Counted from the stretch's first letter, positions 1 through 12,718 are shown. The stretch is DNA of 64,000 nt from Hydractinia symbiolongicarpus (GCF_029227915.1 NC_079883.1:15936001-16000000), one strand, 5' to 3'. Notes: a model not told the origin generated them from the letters alone. Translations and numbers: made by a program.

Positions 1-335
1 AACCTAGCAAGCTGTATATTTAATATCCAAGACTTTACCACAGAAAGAGAAAACAACACAACTTTATGTTTTTAGCTCACCAGCGTATTTTCAATAAGTC
101 GTGTGCGAAACGAAAGTTGGATTGTCCCTGAACTTCGACACTTTATAGCTAGCTAGCTTGTTTGTCATTTAGCTTCCATTCATATCACTTGCTGACCACA
201 CTAAGCAAAAATCAATAAAACCTAGCAAGCTGTATATTTAATATATAAGACTTAACCACAGAAAGAGAAAACCACACAACTTTGTTTTTAGCTCACCAGC
301 GTATTGTCAATAAGTCGTGTGCCAAACGAAAGTTG
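1..335. repeat. two-unit direct repeat, period 218 bp
   Basis: Positions 1-120 and 219-335 are the same sequence with a few substitutions; both begin AACCTAGCAAGCTG and end near CGAAAGTTGG. The DNA between them (121-218) is not repeated. The first unit touches the window edge, so the array may continue to the left. No coding capacity is seen in the units. Confidence 0.85.
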
Positions 336-344
336 GCTGGTATA

Positions 345-536
345 GAGATGGGAGCTGTGAAATTGAAGACTTTAATGCACTTGGCCAATGTGGACATTTT
401 GTTAAGCATTTTGAGGAAAAAATTAACACTTTCTGCGCTCGTGTAGTGGTTATCCACATGCAAAAAAATTGTCCAATGTCAGACACCGCGAGCATTAATG
501 AATGCGAAAATAAATTCATGTCATTAAGGTATATTT
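345..536 (+). other. possible isolated exon, unrecognised
   Basis: An open stretch encodes a short cysteine-containing peptide including the pieces NALGQCGHFVKHFEEK and NCPMSDTASINECENKF. It has an AG acceptor-like site near 345 and a donor-like AAG|GTATAT near 537. The spacing of the cysteines is not one I recognise. No neighbouring exon could be found, and the antisense frame is open too, so this may be chance. Confidence 0.2.
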
Positions 537-680
537 TACATTATACATTAAACCTATTTTAAATCTTACGTCTTTCCTCACAATATACATAAGAAGTGAT
601 TGACACACCAGCCCAAAAGAGCAAAGACTTAAAATGACTAAAGTTATCAAAACTTTAAACAATGGTGAGTGTGTATGATA

Positions 681-914
681 TTAAAGGGAAAAAAGAACAA
701 CAACACTTTTAGGTGAAATATATTTACGACCTTTCGGCCGTACGACGGCCATTATCAAGTACAAAGTTCAACATAAAAATTCGATATACATACAACGTGA
801 CGTTTGTCCGTAGGGACAACATTATGCATTATCAGAAAGTAAACACAAAGGCATTGATGCAATGTTTCTATTAAGTATATGTTTGTTGTTGTTTTTGTTC
901 TTTTTTCCCTTTAA
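681..914. mobile_element. 226-bp MITE with TTAA target duplication
   Basis: The element at 685-910 has imperfect inverted ends of about 30 bp, beginning AGGGAAAAAAGAACAA and ending with its complement. TTAA is present on both sides (681-684 and 911-914). Inside is a short GC-rich palindrome around CGGCCGTACGACGGCC. TTAA plus AGGG ends is the same signature as the Kolobok-like element at 18.2-20.2 kb, so it may be a non-autonomous relative. piggyBac-type elements also use TTAA and cannot be excluded. Confidence 0.75.
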
Positions 915-960
915 AGTAAGCAACTTTGCCTAAACATTAAATAATCACACATTAGTTCTG

Positions 961-1190
961 TCACAATAGCCCAGTTGGTTAGCACATTGGACTATGATGC
1001 AATGGGCCACTGCAGTGCTGGTTCGAATCACCTAGGACATTTATTTAAATCTCGTTGATGACGTTGCAATTGACATTTTTAGAGAAAGGAAGTTAGTTAG
1101 TCAGTTACGAGTTGGAAACCAATACTATCCTCAAAGGCAAATAGTATTGTAATCCATGACATCTTGGATGAAAAAAGCTGACCATAGCTT
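961..1190 (+). repeat. tRNA-derived SINE-like sequence
   Basis: AGCCCAGTTGGTTAGCAC resembles an RNA polymerase III A box, and GGTTCGAATC about 45 bp later is a near-perfect B box. The segment does not fold as a complete tRNA and continues into a non-tRNA body. This arrangement is typical of SINEs. The 3' boundary is uncertain. Confidence 0.6.
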
Positions 1191-1199
1191 AGCTGCCCA

Positions 1200-4100
1200 A
1201 ACAACATCTACTATAAAACAAATTTCATTTTACAGACGACTTACTTGAAAATATCTGGAAAATTTGGTTTGATGTAGTTGGCTTCAATAGGATGGCGTAT
1301 GCAAACAATATGTGTTATACCGTGCTGTTGTAGATTTGACAGCTAATAAAACCAAATAGTAGTTGTACAATCATCGATTATGTAGAAATTTATATAAACA
1401 AATTAACAAGGGAAACATACGGTAATACCTTTCTACGGATAGCGGTGCAGTAAGGACCCAGAAAAACATTTGGTACTATCTCCTAAAATGAGAAAATGCA
1501 GGTCTATGTGATTTTTAGCATCTACAGCCATTCATCAAAACACAGGCTTTATACAACCTACCTTTTACCTAAATTGACAACACTTTAGTCAACAAAGGAA
1601 GTAACTCCTTTTCCTAAGCAAAACCTATCCTGCAAGTAGCACTTCTTTTAGCACCCCCTCACTTAACAAACACAAATACTTCATTGTCTATAATCTCAAC
1701 TTTGTAACGCTTTCTTGCAAACTGAATGTCAGCTCTTTAAGCATCAATACCACTGCACCCAAAGTTTATAACAAGTAAAAAACAAGTTTCTGTTTTTATA
1801 AAAGTCTGTGCCAATGAATTTACAGCTTTTTTAAAACCAAATCAAGTCTGAAAGAAATAAGAAAATACTGCTTAAATGAAAATTTATAAAGCCAAATGGT
1901 TTTTGTTTTGTGCCACCTGAAGCCCTGTTTACACAAACCACACAACATAAAAAACACTACTGGAAAGTCCTTTTTTAACCATTTTAGATTTTTTTCACTG
2001 CTTGCATGCCTGGAGATTTCTTTATATTACACAAAATTGTGGTACCAAAAATATCATTTTTAGACACTGACACAATATAATTAGTGTGTAGTTATTCTGT
2101 AACTAATTTTTCCGACACCTGTTAAATTACGTAAGTTTTTATTAATATTTTCTTTGTTTCGTGGCAGTGGAATCTTGTATCTGGTATTTTATTTATGGGA
2201 GATAATGTCAGAAATTTAGGATTTTGATACCTAATTTTTTTGGCGAAAATTTGCATTGCATATTCCTTTAAATTTAGAATTATGTTGCTGCATGGTGGAG
2301 ATTTTTGTTTGATACAGAAAGCTTGAGGGTTCCCATGGTCCACCATATATTTATAGTCATGCATTTTAACTAAAAAAATAATTTATCCTCTTCTGTTTGG
2401 TCACACATGACAGCTAAGTTACCTATAAATTAGGGTCAGTTCTTACGTCAAAGCTCTTTTTTGGTTCTGCTCATCACGTTTTTCTGCTTTTTTGCACAAA
2501 GATACTGATACATAAATACTAGGAAGTAACATTTTTGAATTTATGGAAAAAATAATAATGGTACCATTTTGGGCAAAAAAGGGTTGATTGAGTTTTATCC
2601 TAAAAATTATCATTCCTTTTTTTTAATAAATAGTCTAAAATGCTAGTACAGATCATTATCTACAAATTTCATTTGGTTTCGCATGCAAGGAAAACTTGGT
2701 TGCTAGGCAATGGCCCATATTAGTTAAAAATGTTTTTTTTGCCTCCTTATCCATGTTTGTCACCAAGTTTTGTTGGATCTGTTACTTCTCGATAAAGGCT
2801 AGTGGAAAGTGACAAATCTTATTTGGTCCTACATGCGGCCTCTGGTTTTAAAATTAACCAGAAAACAGAAGATTATCTACAAATTTCATTTAATTTTATG
2901 TTTGAAAAAAAATATGCTACCACCCCAAATTAACTGTAAATAAGGTTTTTATGTTTGTCTAAAAATTTCATTATTTATTCTCATGTTTGATAATCGTGTG
3001 TGAGCATTAAGATGTAAACTTGTTTTACTGAAATATTTTGGATATGGTGTACATTATTAGTAAGTAGCACGATTATTTTAGAAAATTTGTCTTCATTTTA
3101 CATATATGTAATATTTTTCTAAAAAAATTTGTTGAATTTCGAAAGTGTTGTTAACTATAACTTATAATATATCCGTGGAGAGTATTTGCATGCCTAGTTA
3201 ATAAGCATTTTCTGTAAGGCATTTTTCTGTCAGAATGCTTTTACTCATTTTCTTTTCGTTAGTTGTTTGCTTTACATAATAATATAAAATGGAAATGTTG
3301 ATGTATTCAATTCATTTTAGTTTTTACCCAGTGTTACCAAAATTATTTTCTTATTGGGGTGGAATAATTTTTCCATTTTTATAAAGGAAGAAAATGTGTG
3401 CAAAAGAAACTTTAGCAGCTATCAGGTGAAAAATGAATAATTTAAAAAATAACTCTCTGAGGAAACAGCAAGATTAAAGAATAATTTTCAGAGGAAACAA
3501 TGCAAGATTAAAGGTTAAAGGTTAAATAGTGCCAAATTAAAGAATAATTGTCTGAGGACACAATGCAAAATTAAAGAAAAATTTTCGGTAAAAATAACTT
3601 TATGAGATAACAATGCAATTATTAAAAAATAATTTTTTACAGGAAACAAAACCTGAGCTTGCTGGTTAAAAATCATGTTCAATTTCTTATGTTTTCCTGA
3701 AAATGGAAACACGTTTAGCACTTGAAATGTCAAAAAAATAAGAAACTTTGAGTGCTGGGCTGAAGCTTATTAAAAGTGTGTACTTAACTTTCATCTTCAA
3801 TAAGGATAAAAGCATTTCTTTTATTTTTGCCATTAAAAAGAGCCCAGAAAATTTAAAATATTATTTTATCAATGCTCTTTAAACATGTTCAGTTAAAAGG
3901 ACTGATAGTGTCTGTATTATGTTCTTATAAACATGTTTCTTAATTTAGAAAAATAACTATGTTACTAGGGCTTCATATGTAACATCCCCTCCACATCTGC
4001 GTTTTCATATCCTCTTCTATTCTTGAAGCTTAGCAGAAAAATTCCCTGGATAAAAAACAAACTAATATAAAAAGAACAACTAAGATTTCCATTTAAAATG

Positions 4101-4700
4101 CTTCTCATGTAAATTGAGAGCAAAACGACTTGTATAATCCTCTATTCTTCCCCAAAAGACAATGAAATCAATAAAAATACAAAGACCCCTTCCTCCCGAA
4201 ATTTGGACGTCCTTTAATAATGACTCTATACATCATGAAAATAGCTAATGCCCTCTTCCTTAACTTTGTTACAAGTCTTGGAAAGAAAGTAACACATTTA
4301 TTTATTCGTAACAAAAAGTACATGAACTGCGTGCTCTATTAAACTCCTTGGCTTACTGATTTTGTTACAGACTTTGTTTTGGAAAAAAAGTAATAGTTTT
4401 CTAGAGTTAGAACTACATGAAAACGCGCACCCTAGACCAAGATCCTGTAAAAAAATAAAATTTTCGCTGAATAAACCTAAAAAATCTAGGTAACTAGCTA
4501 AACTTTCTTGGTCATTTTTGAATCTTTTGTTTGCTTTTTTTATTTAGAAAATAATTATCTTAAAAAAATAAAAATATTTCGTGTGTCAAAAGGGATTATC
4601 TTATCCCTCTTCAAGATTATCAAAATCCCCTTCGCATCCTTCGCCACCATTTTTTCTGACTTTTAGGAAGTCACCTATCTGTGTCTGACAACCATGTGAC
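1200..4700. other. non-coding AT-rich stretch
   Basis: I see no convincing coding exon, tRNA or complete element here. Open frames are short and lack family resemblance. Short A/T runs and degenerate tandem sequence occur around 3,410-3,660, where AAGATTAAAG-type words repeat. It is best described as intergenic or intronic DNA with unresolved old repeats. Confidence 0.6.
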
Positions 4701-4710
4701 TCATATGTTA

Positions 4711-4829
4711 TTAGCTAGTCTAGTAAACTAAACTCATCATTTTCCCGTTTTGTATTTTTGATGAGAAAGGTAAAAAAGATGCAGGGCAATAGGGAGAGCA
4801 AGGAAGAGAGACAGGTATCCTTTCTAGTT
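4711..4829 (+). repeat. dispersed short repeat, copy 1
   Basis: The sequence runs from CTAGTCTAGTAAACTAAACT to GGTATCCTTTCTAGT and recurs at 12,456-12,605 with indels in its A/T-rich middle. No coding potential is seen. The two copies share both ends, so it is a discrete element and not chance similarity. Confidence 0.75.
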
Positions 4830-4839
4830 ACCAGCCTAC

Positions 4840-7600
4840 TCTGTCGTTTACTGAATGTGTTGCAAACCATTCCAAGCTTAAGCAATCTCTTACTTTTATT
4901 ATTTTAACTAGAACAAAACTAGGAAAAAAAGTGCTGATGCATCATCATTCTATATTTTATGAGAGTGAGGAGGGTAAATAAAGGGAGGAGGTAAATAAAG
5001 GGAGGTGGCTACAGAGGAATTACAGTAATACATTCATACAGTATTTATATACCTGCATTTCACGCCTCATGCTATATTCCCAATCCTAAATAAATATTAG
5101 TCTGCAAAATTATTACACCAGACAATAATCTAGTCCACAGAGTGCAGTTTTATGGGGGACAGGATTTTTTGCCAAACTGTTTCGGCCAAGGGAAATGTAA
5201 ACCTGTTTCAGTAGCTCCTCAAGTTAGGTAACTGGCGGTTTTTTAGTCTTTTAAATTTCTTTGACAACTTTTTCCCCATGTCCACAGTATATTTAGTAAA
5301 TTTGTTAGAATACTTCGGCAATCATGTAGATAATTTAAAATTTTTGGGACTGAACAGCACTAAATTGCAAAAAATGTAATTGACGCATTGATCGTAACAA
5401 ATACATTTTTAGCATAAACATGCAATAATAGTGAATAATTCACACCTTAAGAGTCATAAATAAAAGCTAAGAAGTTAATTAACTTACTGGCAGATTACAT
5501 GGAACACTTGGCAAGCTCGGGAATTTAACTCTGTTTCCATTGTCAGCCATATCAATTATATGGTCATGCTCGTTACATTATTAGCAAAAAGTCTAAATAA
5601 AAAAAGTTATAGTAAGGCACTTCAAGTTAAGTGACAAATACTGATGATCAAATTTCACAGAAAAATTCTGATAAGAAATTTTACATGCTTTTTAGGAAAC
5701 AACATTCTAACTGAATACCTGGGAAATTTTTGGACCCCTAAGAGTATACCACTGAGTATATGCTCAGCCAATTTTGGAGAAGTTGACATGTTGCTGTAGA
5801 GCAGAAAAATAGAGAAAAAGCAAAACTTGGTGGATAAAACCGAATTTAGCGAGTTGGTTCACCTTTTTAAATGATTTTTAACTACTTTTCTAAAAGTATA
5901 TTTTGTGTGCTCTAGACTTTCCTAAGTGCAACAGTTAGAACAAATGTGTTTACTTCCTTCTAAAATGCATATTTCTTAAATGCCAATCCATCATTTTAGA
6001 TTTGTTTCTTTACTTTAGACATATATTATCTTAGCTATTAAACTAACGAAAAAAACTACATATATATTTTCATGTGGTAAAAACGTATCACAAAAACAGC
6101 ATGGCACAATTTTTTTTAAACTTTTCTCCAAATTTTGGCCGCAAAAAGCAATAATTACATTATTGGTCGCCGGCATTATCGAATAAAAGTCAGGTTCATA
6201 CATATTTTGTTGACTTGTCTTACACTTATGAAACAAAATATACTAATATACTTAAGTTTGCACTGTTGCAAATGCAGAGAATATGTGGTTGTCCCAACCT
6301 TTCGTGAGTGCAAACCTTGCAAGGAATTCAAAAAGTTGCGTGGTGTAATGCCCTTGCGATCCAACGCGAAGATTTTTTTACATCATGTTTACACAAGGTG
6401 GTGTTAGAAGCTATGTATAGCATAGTCATATAGCAAAATTAATTTCTAAGAATATAATAACATGCAAATTTGGGCGAAGAAACAATACTACTTCCAAAAT
6501 AAGCTTTGAGACTTTAAATCACTTCCAGTGTTTTTTCAGAAGTGAACACATTTCATTGTGTGCACTCTTTGTTTTGCGAAATGTTTTATGTTGTAAAAAT
6601 TTTAGCAAATAAAAAAAAAACACCTGCTGTCTTGAAAAATGTTTTAATACAAAAATAAAATTGTTTCACACACGTAATACTTGTAACGTTTTTTCAGACA
6701 TACAAAGTATATTTATTTCAAATATACAAATTAATCTCACACAATCTGCTGTAATAATACAGAGCCTCTGTCTGTCTGTGTGTGACTTTTACAAGGACTA
6801 TATTATTTACCACCCGAATGCGCGAGTTTGTCGAGTTTTTTTGTTCTGTTTACATTTGTCCCACAACCGTCACAAACCACGTGATAGAAAATAAGCAACA
6901 TGATTTGCTCAAATTCCTACTTTCCAATGGAACGGCATTCGAATAGAAAGTTCCCTTGGTGTAAAAACAAACAAACAAACAAATTGTTTTTTGAAGTTCT
7001 CGCGACAAAAGAAGAACTTAAAAAGCGAATAAAAAAATTATTAAATCGTTGAAAGATAAAGAAAAACACATACACAGTTTATGTTCAGTAAGGAGTTTTA
7101 AATACCTAATCTTCTCTTTTATCGTTGTGTAAATAAATAGGCTAGCTAAGACATCTTTGTTTTTAAATATCAAATTGTTGAAGGTATTTTCAAAAAATGC
7201 AGTGAGCCAATGCAGCTACTAGGTTACTGAACATTTTCTTAAAAAAAAGAAATGTTCACAAAATCATTTTTAATAGCTACAGCTAGCTACAGTTCATCAG
7301 CTTGCTTTCAAGTGATATACCTATAACTTTTACTTTTACTACATTAGGAAATATCCACATAAATCAAACTAGTTTGTTAAATAAACTTTGTGCAAAGAAA
7401 AGATAAATATTTCTTATGCTTTTGTTTTCCCATTTGTTTATAACAACAAAGCTAGCCTATTTCTTTACAAATTTTGCATAAATTAATTCGATCTTCAAGT
7501 GCATAACTAATATGCGTGTTTAATTATTTAAAATGCTGCACAAAGATGCGAGTACAAACAATTTTGTTGTTGTTCAAGCAAATTAAATTATAGAGATTGT
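4840..7600. other. non-coding stretch
   Basis: There is no supported gene. The best open frame (6,135-6,407 plus) has a CxxC-like spacing but no recognisable family and an equally open antisense frame. Short G-rich direct repeats (GGGAGG-type) occur near 4,960-5,010. A small CAAA tandem run is at 6,966-6,982. Confidence 0.55.
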
Positions 7601-7624
7601 AAATAGCTTCTAACATCAATACTA

Positions 7625-7761
7625 TCTATATTATAATAACCGTATACATCTGTCTGTCTGTCACGCAAAATGGTAGCTTAGCTGTGCAGGTAGTGAGACA
7701 CAGAAAATCCGGTATAAAAAGGGCGGCTAACCCGTCAATTTTTTCACAGGCTAACAACTAG
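7625..7761 (+). mobile_element. short non-autonomous Helitron
   Basis: The 5' end TCTATATTATAATAACCGTA follows an A. The segment contains a TCTGTCTGTCTGTCACGCA block and ends with a degenerate hairpin followed by CAACTAG and then T. Insertion between A and T, a 5' TC and a 3' CTAG after a hairpin are Helitron hallmarks. The 5' half is nearly identical to unit 4 of the array at 42.77 kb. It lies about 600 bp upstream of decayed Helitron coding sequence and could be related to it. Confidence 0.8.
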
Positions 7762-8527
7762 TTTTATATAGTTATATATAGCTAGGTAGCTATAAGTTAA
7801 AAGAGTGTTTTCTTTCTATTATATTTTTCCTAGATACCAGGCAACAACAAAAAAAGGAAATTATAGAAGTTGAAACTTAGGAACTGTGAGTAAGGAATTT
7901 TTTATTTTGTAATTACATATAGCGTAGCATTTCAAACTGTTGTTTTACAAATAAGAGGATTCTTTTGAATTCCAAATAGTGGTATTAATATGAAAAATAT
8001 GTTTATAAGAACAAGTCAGGCTAAAAAGTGTAAAAAGAACTGTAAACCGTAAGTCTTATTTTACTGGTTCTTATGACAAGTTAGCTTTATTTATAATCAT
8101 ATATATTTATTTATCGTATTTTTTCTCATTTTAGGAGCTGTGGTACCCAATTTGTTTTATATAGTTTTAACTAGGATATAATGTCTAATGAGTGTGGAAT
8201 TAATGACAGCAGTTCGTGGTTTTAGGTTGTTTAATAATTTAGGTAGGTTTGTATTGCAACAACGTGACAATAATCAAGGTTTGATAGGTGCCATTTTGAG
8301 ACCACATATTTCTCAAATATTGAATTTCCATAGGAAATACAGAGAAATGTAGTGCCATGTTTATCTGATAATGAGGATGTTGCCTTAGCAAGACGTAGGC
8401 AACACTCTCAATGTGTCGCATCTTTACATTGATTGGAATCGACTGATCAGGTCAATACTAGGCAGTGTAATAATACTGTTAGACAGGCTGCTAGCTGTAA
8501 TGTAGAATCAGCTCAGTAAACTTGCAA

Positions 8528-8700
8528 CAGACAATTTATGGCTGGCCTAAGACAATTTATGGATGCTCAAAGGCACATTGTTTCTAGGCAATTAGAATCC
8601 AATAAGCAGGCTTCCCATAGACAATTTATGGATGCTCAAAGGCACATTGTTTCTACGCAATTAGAATCTAATGAACAGGCTGCCCATAGACAAGCTCAAG
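8528..8700 (+). repeat. 84-bp tandem repeat inside Helitron N-terminus
   Basis: GACAATTTATGGATGCTCAA recurs with the following 60 bp, starting near 8,548 and 8,629, with a shorter partial unit on each side. The repeat stays in frame and gives a repeated basic, glutamine-rich peptide. Such repeats may be a natural part of this Helitron protein and not a later duplication. Confidence 0.8.
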
Positions 8701-10463
8701 ATGCTGAAAGACACGTCAAAAACAGCGTGACGAACAGGTTATAAGTAGAAGGCAAGTTGATGTCTAAAGACATGTTGCTCTTCGTGTTTGCAGAAATGCC
8801 CAATATTATAATGTTGCACGTCAACATATTCTGCCCAATGTTTATTATTTAGGTGTTATGAACAAAAATTATGAGTATTGTCAAGCTGTAAAGTTTGAAA
8901 ATGAAGAGTGTTTCAAATGCTGTCATAACGGCAAAGTCGCACTTGATAATTTGTCTCCTTACCCTGAGCAGCTAAGGCAACTGTTAACAAATAGTGATAC
9001 TGGTCAGGCACGGAATTTTCAAGGTAATATACGTAAGTATAATAGTGCTGTTTTGTTTGCTTCATTTGGAGCAAATCTTCGTCCTCCCCCTGGCCGTGGA
9101 CCACCATGCTTTCGTATCTGCGGTCAAATATGGCATCGTGTTGGAAATCTCCACCCTCCTGAGGGCCAAACTCCTGTTTTTAACCAACTTTATATTTATG
9201 AAGCAGGTAGAGCACTCAATGAAAGAATGGCACGTCCTGAAAATAATGGCTGTAGAGAAGACGTGATGCAAACTGTTTAAGATGTAATGAACACTGTTAG
9301 CCTTTTTGCAGCTGCATACAGATACAGGGCTGAAGTGGAAGCTGATGAAATAGCTCGGGCAGCTGCTGAAAACCGTGCCCCATCAGAAGTACGCATGTGC
9401 ATGAACCCCATGTTGCCGAATGTGCAACCCATACTCTACACAAAATACTTTTACAGTTGCAGTATTATACTTACCGTGTGGCTGTTTTGGAAAATTTTTA
9501 GCCCAATCCATTATGATAACAAATTATTTCAACAGTATTGTGTCGATTCTTATGTTAAAGTTGAGGGTAACAACTTAAATTACATTTGTGCGAATCAAAC
9601 AAACCTGCGTGTTGACAGTTTTGAAGATTTAGCTAACCACTCGAATGCACAAGCTGAAGAGCGAGGTCTTCAACCAGGACGTATTGTTGTCCTTCTTTTA
9701 AGTTTTCAAAGAAGTCCAGGTGCCATGGCTCAAAACTATCAAGATGCTATGGCTGTTATTGGTAAATTTGTAAAACCAGACTTTTTCCTGACTTTTACCT
9801 GCAATCCAAAATGGAGTGAGATTACAGAAAATTTGTTTGTAGGCCAACATGCACATGATCGACCTGATTTAGTTTCTCGAGTTTTTAAATTGAAACTAAA
9901 TGAACTCCTAAAAGATGTTACCGAAAGGGGTGTTTTAGGTAAAACTGTGTCACATGTTTATGTTATAGAATTTTAAAAGAGGGGTTTACCTCATTGTCTC
10001 ATTTGTTACTTCATTTAGATCCCAATGATAAACTTCGGGATGCAGATGACATAGACACTGTTATTTCAGCCGAAATTCCTAATCAACAGGAACAACCTGA
10101 GCTGTTTAAAATTATTCGGTCATGTATGATTCATGGACCATGTGGGTATCTGAATCCTAATTCCAGATGTATGGAGGATGGTGTTTGCACAAAAAACTTT
10201 GCAAAAAATTTTTTAGCATCTATAAACTTGGAGGCTTGCATGTCTGTTAAATCTGTTAAATACCTTTATAAATATATTTATGATGGTTATGATTGTGTCA
10301 AGATTGAGATCCTTGAACGTATTAATAACGATGAGGTACAGACGTTTTTAGATGCTAGGCATGTCAGTGTGCCAGTATGGCGTATCTTTGAATTTAAAAT
10401 GCATCAGCAATCTCATGTTGTCCATAGACTGCCAGTGCACTTGCCTAAAAACCATATTGTTTA

Positions 10464-10813
10464 TGGCGCCGTAGATTAGTGGTTATAGCTCTCGTACTCT
10501 GTGCGGGAGACCGGGGTTCGATTCCTCTTGAAGGCGATTCAACATGGGCGAGTGAATGTTACCATAGCCCCGGGTTAACCCAAGCCATGTGAGGGAAATT
10601 GGGAAGATGGCACACTGTGTGGGCCGTTGGATGTTGCCGGGAGTTGTCTAGTAGAGCGCGGGCTCTAATTGGGTCTGCGTAGCTCAAAATGAGCATTAAA
10701 TACTCTAGGACTCTCCATCTACGCCATGGCCCCTCCTGGAAATAATAGACAGGGTATATCCCTCGATATTTGTGAGGCTAGCCATGTAAAATATGCACAT
10801 CTATCTATCTATC
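10464..10813 (+). repeat. tRNA-headed SINE (family 1) inserted in Helitron
   Basis: A TGGCGCCGTAG head carries A-box-like and clear B-box (GGTTCGATTCC) sequences. A conserved body ends in ATGGCCCCTCCTGG... and a CTAT microsatellite tail. The Helitron reading frame resumes directly after the tail. The same SINE is found at 28,281-28,631, 34,620-34,970 and, as a 3' fragment, 40,444-40,614. A target-site duplication is not clear. The short open frame starting MAPPGNN is SINE sequence read through, not a gene. Confidence 0.88.
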
Positions 10814-11772
10814 TTCAGCAAGGTCAGACTGAAGAAGCTTTGAACAGAGCTGCAAATCAAGCCACTAAATTAACAGCTTGGTTTGTGCTAAATGGAGAGA
10901 ATCGCAATGCTTGCCAATATTTGTATCCAGACATTCCTCTTCATTTTCTTCAAGTTGAAACTGCTGCATTTACTGATACAGCAGCAACTCTTTTGAAAAA
11001 CGGTACCACCATACATAAACTGTTTCGATTATCAGTTCCTATTTTAGAAAACAGTACATGCAGCATAACTCCAAGAGCTATACGACAAAAATTCTCTTTC
11101 TACTTGATGAATCTTCCATGATCCCTAAGCATGCTTTTAATGCAATAGACCGTCTTCTTAAAGACATTTGCAATAACGAACTTTCATTGGTGGTAAAGTT
11201 GCTCTTTTAGGTGGTGATTTTTGACAGTTATTGCCTGTTGTCAGAAAAGGAAGACCAACTGAGATTGTTGACATGTGCTTAAAAAGTTCCCCTCAATGGC
11301 ACTTTGTAACAGAATTTAGATTAACTCGCGAACGAGACCAGGAGAACAAGAATTTGCTGCATGGCTTTTGCAACTTGGGAAAAGTGTTTTACCTATTCAG
11401 AAACAGCCACCATTCCAAGGTGTAATTGAAGTGCCATCTAATTGTGTTTTGCAACAACATCAATGTATTGTTAATACTTTGTTTAGGGATTTTCACCCAG
11501 AAAATATGGCATCATCTGTGATACTAACACCTACAAATGATGATTCACTTATCATTAATGATCAAGTGTTAACAGTGTTGCCAGGTGAAGAAAAAATTCA
11601 TTTCAGTGCAGATGATGTTGTTTGTGATGATGAGGAGGAACGAAATCAATATCCTGTGGAATTTTTAAATAGTATTATACCCTTAGGTATGCCTCCTCAT
11701 TGTCTTAAATTAAAATCTGGTGTTATTGTTATGTTATTAAGAAACATAAACATAAATAAAGGTTTAAATTAA

Positions 11773-12440
11773 ACATTTCTTCTTTTTAAATTTTTTTTAT
11801 TTATCCCTGGTAAAAGTTGACATTACCAAAAATTAACCCTGCATAAATTTTTGTGAAATCTGTTGAAGTGAGAAGGAATGACTAAAAATTTTTTCACGTA
11901 ATAAATTCATCATATGTTAAATTGTTTTTTAATTGCATTGGAAAAACAGTTTGTTTCTCAATTCCTTTCCAAAATTCGTTCGTTTCATGGATTGATCTGT
12001 AAACAATTTTAAAAAATGATAATACGAGCTTAAAAGAATCATAATCGTGGGGACGGTCCCTTACACATTAAGCCATGAATTTTTTTCTGCTTGGTATAAA
12101 GTATACATATAAAAGCAAAAGTATTAATAGTTAAAATTCACCTATTCTTGTCCTAAATTAACATTATTGATTCACTTTGTTAAGTATAATAGACCTATTT
12201 CAATATCCATTTCCATTCCGCAAAATACACAGCCGGAATAGACATACTAACATGAAAATGGGGTTAGTTTAGAGACAATTTTAATTTGTTATTGAAGTGA
12301 TGCACATATAGTTTGTTTCCTTTATTATGTCGTCTCAAATTAACTTGTCAAATGGGCAAATTATGAACTTTTGGTAAAAAAAATAGAACATGGTACTTAT
12401 TTTATACCCATTGGGCTTATTAAAATTGCTGGTTTATATT
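11773..12440. other. non-coding stretch after Helitron remnant
   Basis: No coding sequence and no Helitron 3' hairpin with CTRR was found, so the coding Helitron appears 3'-truncated at about 11,772. The DNA is AT-rich with no repeat I could assign. Confidence 0.55.
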
Positions 12441-12442
12441 TT

Positions 12443-12614
12443 TTCTAGTGTTTAACTAGTCTAGTAAACTAAACTCATCATTTTTCCCTTTTTAATATTT
12501 TTCCTTTTTTGATATTTTGATCTTTTCTGCGAGAACGTAAAAAAAAAATAAAAAATACAGGGCAATAGCGAAAGCATGGAAGAGAGACAGGTATCCTTTC
12601 TAGTGTTTAACTAG
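12443..12614 (+). mobile_element. dispersed short repeat, copy 2, with 17-bp flanking repeats
   Basis: The second copy of the 4.7-kb repeat is flanked by an exact direct repeat TTCTAGTGTTTAACTAG at 12,443-12,459 and 12,598-12,614. A 17-bp duplication fits target-primed insertion. The element body of about 138 bp has no coding capacity, so a short SINE or a 5'-truncated LINE tail is plausible. Confidence 0.65.
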
Positions 12615-12689
12615 CTAGCTAGGTTGATTGGTTTGGATTTTATGTTTAGTTACACTAGCACTAGCATTGGTTACTACTAGCTAGCTAGT

Positions 12690-12718
12690 TGGAACAATAT
12701 ATATATATATATATATAC
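12690..12718. repeat. AT dinucleotide microsatellite
   Basis: An uninterrupted run of AT dinucleotides of about 26 bp lies just before TATACACTTT. It is flanked by repeated CTAG-type words. Confidence 0.9.

Larger units (their letters stand above)
8361..11772 (+). pseudogene. decayed Helitron Rep/helicase gene
   Basis: Successive fragments in changing frames follow the order of a Helitron protein. At 8,361-8,760 is a Q/R-rich N-terminus with about 2.5 tandem copies of an MDAQRHIVS-containing unit. At 8,850-9,280 is a cysteine-rich region. At 9,287-9,976 is the Helitron-like N domain, then the Rep region with GLPHC (about 9,985) and KYLYKYIYDGYD (about 10,260). At 10,810-11,120 and 11,130-11,770 are PIF1-type helicase pieces, including a DESS-like motif II, a GGDF motif and the conserved C-terminal LPGEEKIHFSADDVV segment. 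The second histidine of the Rep HUH motif is replaced (PHCLI), there are several stops and frameshifts, and the helicase Walker A region is missing because sequence after DIPLHF jumps straight to later helicase sequence. A SINE splits the gene. It cannot be autonomous. Confidence 0.9.

Noticed and set aside
6135-6407. 90-codon frame with CCKC and CKPC spacing
   Set aside because: The antisense frame is also open, there is no family resemblance and no splice partner, and AT-rich DNA produces such frames by chance.
10464-10540. Possible tRNA gene
   Set aside because: It has A- and B-box-like sequences but no complete cloverleaf and recurs with an identical long body at other sites, so it is a SINE head.
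10726-11121. Single protein starting MAPPGNNRQG
   Set aside because: The N-terminal 30 residues are SINE sequence that happens to be in frame with Helitron sequence; the same SINE frame occurs at 28.3 and 34.6 kb with different continuations.
12246-12440. Left end of copy A ballast transposon
   Set aside because: No TTAA followed by AGGGACTGTCC was found here or elsewhere between 11.8 and 13.7 kb.
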